From positions 32,595,383 through 32,659,382 of the forward strand of contig ML679966.1 in the NCBI GenBank assembly GCA_007922225.1: 64,000 nucleotides of DNA, given 5' to 3'. This DNA comes from Emydura subglobosa (taxonomy: Eukaryota > Chordata > Testudines > Chelidae). The translations under genes and the position numbers were made by a program. Numbering within the stretch: the first letter of the stretch is position 1; each line of letters opens with the position of its first letter. Positions 45,693-57,616 of this stretch are shown piece by piece. The notes beneath the pieces are model-generated. The model made no database searches. It was not told the DNA's origin and saw only the letters and a list, made by a program, of their open reading frames with translations.

Positions 45693-46689
45693 CAATGAGT
45701 AGGGTGAGTGGAACTGAACAAAGGAATAAAGTCAGGTTTCAGAAAGAACCTAGTGTGGTGTGCCAGCAGGCATTCAGGAATGCAGGCTACATCCAGGATG
45801 CTACAACTCAGACAATAGAGTCAGAGCATGTAACACTGGTCTCATAGCACACTAAATAAAGATCACTTTCCTACAGTGCTACCTGCCAGCCACCCCACTT
45901 ATTGCTAATGAAACAGGCACCCCATCCCTGCTCTAACCAGACCCACTCACTCTTTGGGGGTACTTGCCAGTCTGATACCCTCCAACTGGGTAGGGGTTGC
46001 TGTGCTGCATCACATTCTAAGAGGACTTTCTGCTGCCAGAAATCTGCCATCTTGGCTCTGCCAGCAGAACCTGAGCTGTGAATCTTATCCAGTAAGAATA
46101 TTTTCAGAGAAAGTTTCCAAATCCCAAAGGATCTGCATGCCCAATTCACATTAATTGCAATGGGAATAGCTTGTTCAAATCTCTTAGACAGTTTTTATAA
46201 TCTCCATTTTTGTATTTTGCTCTGATTCCAGGGTATCTTCAATTGAGAAAGCTCTGCTGCTGGCTCTAGTGTGATCAAATCCCAGGAACCAGCAGCCTCC
46301 CATTTGATTGTAACTGCTCTGAGGGGCTACAGTGAAAGATGTGGACTTTCAAACAGCTCTCAAGTTTCAGACTGCTCAGGTCCTACAAGGGTTATCACTA
46401 ACATCGTGGAATGTAATACATATTTGAGCACAGGCATTATGCATTCTCAGCAGCAGCCTCCACTTAGGAGGCAGGCACCTAGATTCTGCATCAGTTGGCG
46501 CTTCCTTCCGGGTGAACTTCAAGGACACCCCACAGTAAAGTACATTGCTGTAATCTAGTCTAAAGATGACAAAAATGTGGATGACTGGTGTAAATCATAT
46601 CAGAGGAGAGTGACAACAGCCTCTTGGTTCACCATACCACAAGACTGCAAATCTTTTTTGTGAAGGTTGGACAAATATTTTGAGCTGAT
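45693..46689. other. Intron, no feature recognised
   Basis: Moderately GC-rich at 45.9-46.1 kb and 46.26-46.55 kb. Nothing coding or repetitive is recognised. Confidence 0.45.
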
Positions 46690-47020
46690 GTGGAAGATGT
46701 AACAATTTCCTCCCTGTCATCAGTAGGGTTCTAACCTAGCGCCTTCAGCATCACAGGGCAGATCTCTACCATCTGGACTAACGGAGTAATTCTAGTAACA
46801 GCAGGATGCTGTTATCCCCTAATGAAGCAGCCCCTATAGGGGAAGATGGCAAACACTATGCTAGTGTGAATTATGCACTTTTCCCCTTAAAAGCAGATAA
46901 GCATGTGAGATGTAATGACTTTGTAATGAGTCCCTTCATGCACTGCAGTACAAACCTCTACCACTTGAGTTAAATGAGTAACTCTGTTAGCAGGCAACAA
47001 TAGTAGATTGTCCTTTAGTA
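46690..47020 (-). repeat. Two tandem tRNA-like modules, minus strand
   Basis: On the minus strand one module reads TTAGTCCAGATGGTAGAGAT and, 3' of it, GGTTAGAACCCTACTG, resembling an A box and a B box (46720-46787). A second module with TTTAACTCAAGTGGTAGAGG lies at 46925-46977 in the same orientation. The parts flanking each module are also similar ('gagtaattctagtaacagca' against 'gagtaactctgttagcagg'), suggesting an old tandem duplication. Neither forms a full tRNA cloverleaf. Confidence 0.5.
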
Positions 47021-50000
47021 GATTGGCCATAAGAGGGACAACAGGCCACACACTATGATAACACAGGTCACACAGATACTGCCTCTGCCTGTTTCTCTAA
47101 ATGATTTACATAATCTGAAAGAGACAAGTTTATTTGTTAAACTAGAACCAATTTACTTAGGGACCTATCCTTCATCAATGAAGCCAATGGACGTTTTGCC
47201 ATTGATAAGAAGGGGAGCAGGATAAGGCCCTTTTATATTATGAACTGTTCAGAGCAACAATCTTCTTAACTGCCGGTAAAGCAGCTAGCACCGAATGCTG
47301 GAGTTACACCAATAATAAATAATCAAAAAGACTGTGCTGGGACATTATCTGAATAAAAAAAAGAGACACCCATGGAATGATATATTTATGATTTCATTTC
47401 CCAGAGCAAAATATGTTCGGGCTATGACAAGATGAGGCATCTCAAATGAGATGCTGGTGCAGAAGAAAATTGTTATAAAAATGATTGGCTATTTCTAGCA
47501 CATCTTCTCAAAGTTGTATTCTCATTTGTTTCTTCCTGGAATAATAATGTGACTATGAAAGGAGTGTCTCTGAATATTAGCATCCATTGAATTTGGTACT
47601 AAATAGATGAATGAAAGCGGACTGTTCTTGAAATAAGATCCTCTAATAATCTATTCCATTCAAAATAGGTTTATTTTCCTTATCTGTGTTAACCTTTTGG
47701 CAGTCAGCCAATATTTTGGCTAAATGATATTTCTTTAGTGAAGATGGAAACTTATATTTCAAGCAGTAATACAAACTGCAGAGTACAACTGGCTTTTGAA
47801 ATCCCTATTTTATTCAAACAAATGTAAACTTCTCTTAATATTAAATAGTCAAAACATTCTGAATATTATTTTATAGATTTTTTTTCCCAAGGGGACTGAT
47901 TGCAATGGACAAAAATGACTTCACTCTGGCTTTTCTAAATCTCAAGAATTTTCAAACACAACCATTTAGAAAACTTTAGTGCAGAAATTCAATCCATTTG
48001 ACTTGGCATGAAGGTAGGATAACTAGACAAATTTCCTTGCAGACATGCATAAATATTGTAATTAATACTGTGCCCCTCTCTTTCCAAGTGGAAGCACATG
48101 CAATTGACCATAGATAATACAATGAAATATACTGTTAGCATAGTTCAATATAGATTAGATAGATTTATCGTTAAATCTTATGGCAGGTTTCTACAGCAAG
48201 GTTGTGTTGCTCACCTTATACTAGAAAATACATCACCACCACCAAAACAGAGCTTTCATAAAACCAATTCACAGATCATTCACTGTGTCCATAAAGTAAG
48301 GCTAAAACTGCTTGTTATTGCTGTTTACTATCACACTAGAAAGATACTCAAATGAGAGTCAATCTAAACTCTTCAATATTTAACAAGGTTTGCACACTAT
48401 AGCAGCTGTTCATCTAAAGTGCAAATTTTGAAACTTCCTCTGAGCCTACATAATCCTTGATTTGAGCCAAAAAAAAAAAATCAGGTATTAGATTATTTTT
48501 CCCTGTGTCTTACCAGCTTTTGGCAAGCAAGCCAATTTTGCACTTCAGTGAAATCAGATTGCCAATTTAGCATGAACTGAAACAGTCATAGTAGCTGAGT
48601 TCAGATTTACACCAAATGGATCATCAACATATTAATATACACTACCGAAATGACAAACTTAGTCATGTTGTTATAAAACAAAGAAAACAAATAGCATACC
48701 CATTTTACATTCCCTGTGATGAGACTCGGTCAACTAATCTATAAAACAAGCAAGTACATACTTTTAAAATATTGCAAGATAGGTGCCTTAGACAAGTCAT
48801 AGGAAGTGCAGTGTTAGTATGGGAATGCTGAAACAATGATAAAAGCATTTATAGTGCATCAAATTATGCAAACTGCACTAAATATGTCTATGATGCAAAA
48901 TACTGAGGACTGTGCAAGCTGTAAGAAAGTCATGTGCTGGTGCAGCATAATGTAAAGTTCCTTGCCAAACCCCTTTCTAGCTCTCAATGAAATGTTGTGA
49001 GAGTCCTCTTGCAGTACACTAGCTTTCTACATAGTTTTAAATCATTCTCTTTAATTTAAAATTGCTTTCACAGTTTATATGAGGAACATGCCCTATTGGG
49101 ATCTGAATCCAAAATAAGTAAATCTACTATTCGTTCAGCTAAAGATCTATCAGTAGTAGTAGTGCATAAATCCTCTTTGTAGGTCTCTAGCCATTAGGGA
49201 ACAAGACTATCACCAACTGCTGATAAGCAGGAACGTGGTGCATTTAGGGTCACATATTTGCAGATCAGCTTCAACACTCTTTTGAACTGAGTAAGCTACA
49301 GCAGCGCTTCAGTGATCCTGGAGACACTTCGGTGGTGAGACAACACTTTAGCAGTACTTTGTCAGCCTCATCCTACCCTAGACATATTCAGAGCAGCCTC
49401 ATGGAAGGTCCCAGGGCTGCTTTTGTAGCAACTGTGTACTACGAGGAAGTTTTATTGCTACAGAGGCATATTCTTTCAGAGCTTTAGCAGTCCCTTTATG
49501 ACACTATATTCTACTGCAGTACGGTCTCCATTTGGGTCAGAGATACTGTACCATAAATTTAGAATATGCCATTCCCCAGATTTTTAATATTGATTATGTA
49601 CTATAAGAAAATCAAAAATTCTTTTTGGCCCTGATACCAACTCATTCACCATGGTGTCATGCCATTACTAAACATATAAACTTGGAATAGAAATTTCTCT
49701 TATGTTGATGTTCCAGAGCCAGGAGATCAATATTTACTGAAGAAATGCATTATAGATTTTGTTTTGCCTACTCTAGTATTGGAAAATGTCCTAGTAAAAT
49801 GTACATTTGGCACAAAGGACAATGAATTCCATTACAAAGAGAGAATACCACAGTGCACAAAACCGATTTCATAATTTGGAAATCAATAGAATTTAGAATT
49901 ATAATGTAGACAGAAATAATAGTTATTTGAAAGCTACTCTTTGTAATCCTCTTTGTAATGCCAAATATTCAGCTGTGTCAAATAACCCCCTCCAGCTGTG

Positions 50001-53000
50001 CAATATTTAGGCTCAAGATTTTTTAAAAACAAAAAATCATGTAATTTAGATAAGGCCAGAATATGAGAATTAGGAAACAGAACTGAATATGGAAAAGATC
50101 CATTTAGTTTATTGGTCTATCCTCCATTGCAGGATTGTTTCTTACAGTATATTCAAAGGAAGAGAGGAAAGAGTTGATAAGAAACTAGAAGGACTTTTAA
50201 AAGTGTTTTCTCCATTTTTCAATTCTCCAGTGACCTTAAGCTCTCCTTAAATTTGTTACAGTGGCTTGGTGAAACTTTATTTGAAAACATACCAATCTGC
50301 CTGAAGGATTTTTCCAAGCTTCTCACAGCTTTATTTCCCCCCATCTCCCATTCCCTCAGAATATAAATGAAATCAGTTAAAATGTCACAATCAACATAGA
50401 AATTTCACCCTAGAATTCAGTGGTGCCCAGGCTCATCTATACCATAAACCTCACTGCTCACTTTTTCCAGAACAATTTTCAAACCAAGAAAAAAAAAATA
50501 GAAGCCACTGTACAAGTAACAATTCAAATTTAACTCACAGGTCTATTAGATAAATCTTTATCTTTGAGGATAAATGGACATCCATATAAATGATGACTAT
50601 TGAAATTATAACTTTAAAAAATGAAGCCTTTTCCTTGTTTGTTCTTTAGAAAGCATAGTATTTATTCAGAACTACCTGAAAATCCTACTCCTTTCAGTCA
50701 TGGGCTTAGTCTCATTTTGTGTTTTTAAAATGTTCCAAGACATTACAATATTTGATTATTTTCAACATTTACTTTCATTAAAAACTAGAAGACAAATAGC
50801 TCTGATAAATGATCCAAATCCTAACTAAGTTCTTGAAACCAATATTAAAATAAGAACAACACAATCCCTAACTCTTTATTACAATGGTGAAATTTAAGAG
50901 TATTTACTTTTCAGTGTATCTGTTCAACACTCATCTGATTGAGGAATGCACTTTAGCGGGTGCCTGAATCCACCCCTTGTTAGTAGTCCACACAAGCACG
51001 TGCTTTAATTTATTGACCATGTGCGTAATTGCTTTCCTGAACAGAGGCCTACGAGAACAACATTATCTATTTATGCTTTAATTTCCAAAGTAAGAGCATG
51101 ATACAAAACCCATTTAAATCAATGGAATTTGACTCAGGCCTTTGGAGCTTAAAATGAATAATGATAGAGAACAGCCTCACAGTGCAGTACTTGCATTTCT
51201 GGCAGTTCTTTATAGTGTTAGAAAGTTACAAGAATTATCCAACTACTATGCTTTCTAGCAGACTTTGCAGGTGGGAAGCACTCCAGAAGGACATCCTATT
51301 TATTTGCAAGTCAGCTGCTGTGGCAGAACTCCAGGTGTGGGAGCATACAAAAAGAATATCTTTCTTCTTTCAAATACAAGTAATCCTGTGGTAACAACTT
51401 TAAAGTCAAACAATTTTGTCACATTGCCATCATTAAAACCTGATTATCTTCATGGTAACTTCATGGCCAGACCTAGATTCTGTATCTCAGTGGATTTATT
51501 CTGGATTCACACCTGAGTTATGTGGGATCAGAATCTGACCGTCTAAATCCAGTACTTGATTTCTGTCTCCCTCTCCCAAGCATAACTCTGCTCACCTTCC
51601 AAAAGAAAAGAACTTTCACTGTTCTGCTGCTGCCTATGAAAATGTACTCCATGTCCCAAGCATATCAGAAGTACCACCAGTACAAGGTTTCTGGGGAGGA
51701 ACCATCCAGTTAATAGAACTCTTTGATTCATACCATTCAGAATGATATTGCTAATGTGAAATCATAAGAAGCCCATTTAAACTACTTGCAATCTTTGCCC
51801 TGCAGGTAGGCTTCATACTGTAAAGACTTAGACACATGCTTAACTCTACTGAAAGGACTACTCACAGTGTGTAAAGTTAAAGACATCCATAGGGCTTTTC
51901 AGGATCAGGGTCTTAGTTGGCTAACAGTGATATTTAAATAGAAGCTGGACTTTATCCTTAAGTATCCAAATGCTCAGCATGCACATTGAATCACTATAGA
52001 GTTAATCAGCTAGTCATCACTACCATACCTTTCAAATAGCGTTTAGTATGAGATATGCCAGTCACTCAAGACCCACATCTACTTTCATCCCACACAGAAC
52101 TGCTATTACATTATTACTCTAAATTACTGAAAGCAGAGATGCTAACGAAACAAAAGCGACAGAAAATTGTTGACATGTCAACGAAATTATTCACATAGCA
52201 GTGCAAGCTTCCTTCTTTGCTTTATTTGGTTGTGTCCCTCCTTTTGCCTGTCATGACCACCTGACATTTCTAAAGGCCCTTATCTCTCATTTGGTTCCTG
52301 GAAGAATTTGAGCTCTAAACACCACTAATTTTGTTTGGGTTTTGTTTTGGGAATGGAGATAGAAGTGAAAAACTACTATTACATTTTAAAATTGAATCAT
52401 TGTTCCATTTTCTCATGCTATTTAAGTCTTAGAATTTAATAATGATTAAATTAAACACTTGGGTAACTAAACAGCTAGGGCCAGATTGTGACTGACTGCA
52501 TGTCCACGCAACTGGGTCAGTGAGCAAATACCCATACATGGGCTACCTGAACCTGGGATCTAGTCATGTAGGAGCAAGTAGAGCAACTTGCCCCTTTACT
52601 CCTTCTTCAGAACCTCTCTACTCACTGGCTAGAATGGCTGAGGTGGGGACAGGGGAGCTAATAATGTACTGCTGCTACTGGAGCAAAGAGGAAACAGGAG
52701 AAATTGTGGTCTATCCCTTATGCGTCTCCCCTTGCTCAGTGCTGTATCTGAAGTCACAGGGTGAAAGTCAAGCCCCATTAAAGCCAATGGCAAAACTCCT
52801 AGTGGCTCAATGTGATCACACTCTACCCTTAAACAGCAATAATGAGAGAATATCTGGTATGTGCTAGGTTTGATATGAAATGATTCAAAACTATAAGATT
52901 TTTTAAAAAGAAACCCAATGAGACAACAATATTTTAGCTGGGTTAATAAGGATAAATGAAGGGGTCTGAATTACATCACCTTGTAACTAAGTTTTATAAA

Positions 53001-53316
53001 TATTTGATTTAATTATAAGTGCCCAGAACAGTAAAAAAGGGTTTGTTTTAAACTGACCTCCTTTTTGAACTACAGATCCAAGAGATACACTGAGAAGGTT
53101 AAAGATCTTGCTAGTAGTGCTGAAGAGGTTTGTATTTTAGAAAAGAACTTTTTGAAATGACCCTGAATGGGGATGAAATTCTTCTTTAGACACAGAAAGT
53201 CAGTATGACTTGAAAATGGAATTTCTGGGATTAAACTACATGAACTAGCACAGAAACATACAAATAGAATCACGAGTCTGATAAACCAGAAATCCTTCAG
53301 CTTCCTCCAGCTCTCC
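47021..53316. other. Intron, 6.3 kb with little recognisable content
   Basis: AT-rich, mostly unique-looking sequence, the longest repeat-poor part of the intron. An A-tract lies at about 48468-48480. No exon, RNA gene or repeat family is recognised apart from a few 'gggccagatt' scraps such as at about 52478. Confidence 0.5.
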
Positions 53317-53440
53317 GGTTGCTAACTCTCCAAGATTGCCCTGAAATCTCCAGGAATTAAAGAATAATCTTTAATTAAAGATTGTGTCAGGTGATGAAAA
53401 CTCTAGGAATACGTGAAATCAAAATTGGCAATCCTAACTC
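53317..53440. mobile_element. Short inverted-repeat element, about 125 bp
   Basis: Left end 'ccggttgctaactctccaag' and right end 'aaaattggcaatcctaac' are imperfect inverted copies. The centre has the palindrome 'aatctttaattaaagatt'. I recall this pattern as a dispersed amniote repeat. Confidence 0.5.
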
Positions 53441-53979
53441 ACATACAACAGTATTTCTGCTTTTCCTAAACAAAGTTCAAGACACATAGGGCCAGATTCA
53501 CTCTTGCTGGTGCAAGAAGGTGTTAACTGGATGTCCGTCCCCCCCGAGTTACACTTGAGGAAAGGCAGGAAGTGATAGGTGCTATTTGTCCTCATAGGTG
53601 CTGAAACTAGGAGTACAAGGGGTGCTTGAAGTGGTTTCCATTATATACAGGGTGTATAGTTTGATTCAATGGCTCTCCCACTAAAAAAAGTTGTTCCAGC
53701 ATCCTCACCTATTGGTTTGGGTCAGAGAAAGGTAGCTTTAAGATCTGCTGCACTTTTCTCAGGAATTATGCAGGCAGACGCTGCCTAGGAGAAGTGAGAT
53801 TCTGGATTGCCATAACTCTCTCTCCTTACAAACTGGACAAACAAAAATTCCTCTATCCATAAGCCCAGGGCAGAGGAATGTTAGCTGAACAAATATAGGT
53901 GTCAGGTTTCCTGCCTGCTGGACAACAACCATAAAAGGAAGCTGATGTGGTGGGGAGAGGGTAACATTAAGCACAGTAG

Positions 53980-54605
53980 CACTAAGTACTGTGATATAGC
54001 GAGGACAGAAAGCTGTAGGAAAGTGATTTACGGCAGATACGTAAGCCTCAGAATGCTCAGAGCTCTGTTCCCTGCAGATTAGCTGAGTCTTGTTAGGGGG
54101 CAATTAGGAGCAGCTGAGCCAATTAGGGACCAGCCAGGTGCTCCATAAAAGCCCTCCGCCCCCAAACAGACAGTGCATGAGCTGGCAGGAGTAGGAGTGC
54201 GGAGTTGCAAGGAGGAACAGACCAGAGTGCAGAGATTCTGTGGAGGAACAGGCTGGAGGAAGGTACCAGGCTCAGGAAGCCAGAAGGAGGGGGAAAATTA
54301 GCCCAGGGGAAGAGAAGTATAGTTGGGAACACAGTGCCAGCAGCACCTAGCTGCTTCTCATAGGGCCCCTGGACTGGGACCTGGAGGAGTGGGTGGGCCT
54401 GGGTCCCTACCCCCTCCTTGGGGAAGATGGGGTGACTAGAGATGCCCTGGCCCACTACAAGCAATCAGAGCGTGAGACCCGCTAGGGGGAAGTCGGCTGC
54501 CTGCCACAGTACCCAATCAGAAGGCACGGTGGCCAGAGGGGCTGATAGGCGCGGAGAGGATGTGGGGCTGATAAGAGCGACAGAAGGGAACTGAACTTTG
54601 TGCAG
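53980..54605 (+). mobile_element. LTR-like block, probably a solo LTR
   Basis: A GC-rich block with 'ttaggagcagctgagccaat' and 'agggaccagccaggtgctc' leading into a TATA-like 'ccataaaagccc' at about 54143, then purine-rich transcribed-like sequence. This resembles the U3/R part of turtle gypsy LTRs. Exact ends and a target duplication were not found. Confidence 0.45.
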
Positions 54606-55850
54606 GACAATGTGGAGGCAGTACATGTCTCTTTGTTCAGAAATTACACAGGAAAGACAACATAAGCAATGACTAAATCAGAATACACTTTGAACAGAGC
54701 CCTTAAAAGCAATAAGGTAGTGCCCTTTTTTCCCATTCTTGACCTTCAGAAGCAATTGCTACTTGCTGAGATGGAAATCATACGAGAGGGAAAGGAAAAA
54801 TAATCTTTCCTCAAAGGCCTGGTCACCATGTTTTTCTATAAATATTAACTCATCTTGACCAGCTACTGTATGTTAATTCATTGTAGTAACAAAGCAGTTT
54901 CTAATAAAAAAATAGTCACAGGCCAAATTCTACCTTTCTAAATTATCCCCCCAATCCTCATTGATTTCAACAGGAGCTGCACAACAGAGAATAGAATTTG
55001 ACCTACTAATATGACATGATTTTCCTACTCATATGAACTGATTATTCTTTTGCTGTGTTACCAACACCTTTTACCAGTTACAGAACAATATTAGGCAAAA
55101 CTGACTCTTATAGATAAGGACACTTTCACAAAATATTGACTGTTATTTTATGGGAACAAACTGGAGACAACAAGAAAATCACCACAAACTCAGGTAGTTT
55201 TTGTTTGTGACATACAGATTACATTTCTTACAGAAGCTGATACGGCCACTGAAGCATAGCCTTGGTACATATAATACAATAAAGTTATCAAATTTAAATT
55301 AGCCTACCTTGACTGATGATGGGAAACAGAAACTGACTGTCTCTTAGTGAAATAAATACTTAAATATTTACAGTATGGCCAAATAGCAGAATTAAAACCA
55401 ATTTTAAGAATAAGAAACAACAAAAAGAGAAGAAATATTTGCACTTAAGTATGAATAATTCAAGAATGCTCCCTTTCATTAAAACATCCCATTTGATGTA
55501 TCCCGGGTATCATTAAGCTCTTTAATTTAAGTTGACTATGGTGCAATGCTTGCAACAACACCAGTGCATCATAGTAAAGGTTCAAAGGCCTGATCCAAAA
55601 CCCAGGGAGGTCAATGGAATGTCTCCAAGAGTTTTTGAGAGACCTTGGCTGTTAGGAGGGATGAATGAGATTTGCATAAGTAAAGACATCAAAATCGGCT
55701 CACAAGTGCAGGGGTCCACCTATGGAAATATATTCTCTGGTGTCAGAAAGCTGTGTTAGACTGCATGAATATTGAGAGTATTGCAACATAGTGATCTGAG
55801 TTAACATGCATCAGATTGTCTAACTATGCTCCGAAAAATCTTATTGGTTT
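54606..55850. other. Intron, no feature recognised
   Basis: AT-rich sequence with two MITE-like scraps, at about 54922-55005 ('caggccaaattctacc', 'atagaatttgacct') and about 55586-55635 ('ggcctgatccaaaaccc'). Confidence 0.4.
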
Positions 55851-56066
55851 GATTTTTTTTTAATTTAAATTTAATTTAAATTAATAATAATGTATAATTA
55901 ATTAATATTTATCATGTTTAATTTATAATATATTTGTATATTGTATCATATATAATATGTATAATAATTTATAATTAAAGTAATAATAATTTATAATGAA
56001 TTAAATTAATAATTTGTTTGTAATTCAATTAATTATTTAAATTCAAACGTAATTTAATTTAAAATA
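55851..56066. repeat. AT-rich low-complexity tract
   Basis: About 215 bp made almost only of A and T, built from 'aatttaaattaa', 'ataatttataat' and similar words. Confidence 0.9.
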
Positions 56067-57616
56067 TAGTGGATCAGTCTCATCCATGATGTAACTGCAG
56101 TGAAGTAAATGTAATTACACAAGAGAAGAACTTGCCACATCATACAGCCAATATCTCTGTCAAAGTAAAGCTATGCTAACTCTGGTATAGAGCTGCATTA
56201 GTTATGCATAATGCAAATAAACGCCTCCAAATGAACCAAAATGCATTTCTTTCCAGTAAAACATGTTTTCATTGGAAACCTATCAGACATTTGGAGAATG
56301 GGCTTTTGATTGAAAATCTAAAGCTCTTTAAAAAGCTACTATATTGGTCTGAGTAACATACACATTGATTTAACATGAAAATCACATTTTAAATTTATTG
56401 TTGATCTCATGAAAACAGATCAAATGATTGATATACACATACTCTAAAAGCAATTGCTAATTATAAAATAATTTTATCAAATGATACTATTAATTTGCTT
56501 AATTCTTATGTTTATTGGGCTGTACAATCCCATCTCCCCTTCACAAAGGGCCCATCTTCATAGTTCAACTTCCCTCCCTCCCTCGTACAGAGCCCACTGC
56601 AAACCTGTATTTATGTGAATAACTCCATTTAAGTTATTGGGATCATTCATATAAATAAGAAATACTCATGCAGGGTCAACAGCTCAGAGAAGTGCAGAAT
56701 TTAGTCCTACTTTTAATATATAGCACTTTTGTTTGTTTTTTTGCAGACGATCTGTTATCATCCTTTTGTTGGTGGTGTTGTTTTCAGGTGCTGCTGTAAG
56801 TGTGGGGAATCTCAATGGTGAGAAAACCAGAACAGTCATCTTAATGCCACCCCAGAGTAGGTGATAGGAGGGGGAGTCTCAGTCAGGGAGGGGAGTAGGA
56901 GATCCCTATCGCACAACACAGATATTCTGGCTGTGCACAAGGAGAGGATTTAGCACTCAAGGTTTTTGGGCAGCTTTTTCAAAATTCACAAGTGCTACTG
57001 CCTTTTTGAATGTTCACATTCTCCTGTGTGGACAATTGCTAGTCTGTCAAAATTCTGCCAACAATCTAAATTTCAGAGGGACCAAATCATGCAAGACAAG
57101 TTTGAAAAAATGTCTCATGAATTTCACAAGTTTTGCCCAATTGCATTGCTAATGCCAGTATTTTTACCACAAGTGTCAACATCCGAGAAAGCAAACAGGA
57201 TTGAGATAGGAAATCAAAGTGAATCATTTAATTGGGATGAGACAAAATAATAGTAAAAGACAAATTACACTTACAAGTTATTTTTAGATGTATGATATAA
57301 ACGCTGGGTACTGGCCTGCATTCCTTCTGAACTAAAAACTCAGGTCTTGCCTACATAGGGAATTTATTGTAAACTAAGCTAATGTATTAATTAAAAGCTC
57401 GATAGGAATTCCACAATAATTCTCCATGTGAACATGCTTATTCAGAGTATCCACATGAGGCACTAGTGTGGAATAACTATGTAAGGAGGGTGGTGGGAGA
57501 ACAAAGAAACGTGAAGAAAAATGGAAGTGGATTGGCAGCAGGGGAAGAAAGAGAAGAAAGGGAGAGGGGAAAAGGAAGGCAATAGAGAGTGTAGGTTGGG
57601 GGGGGGGGAAAGGTGA
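56067..57616. other. Intron, MITE-like scrap and G-tract
   Basis: Unique-looking DNA. 'cttgcctacatagggaattt' at about 57348 resembles the start of a GTCTACACTAG-type MITE. A purine-rich tract followed by a G-run lies at about 57485-57608, just before the CR1. Confidence 0.4.

Noticed and set aside
55851..56066. Possible replication origin or matrix attachment site in the AT-rich tract.
   Set aside because: Low-complexity AT DNA alone is not evidence of either.
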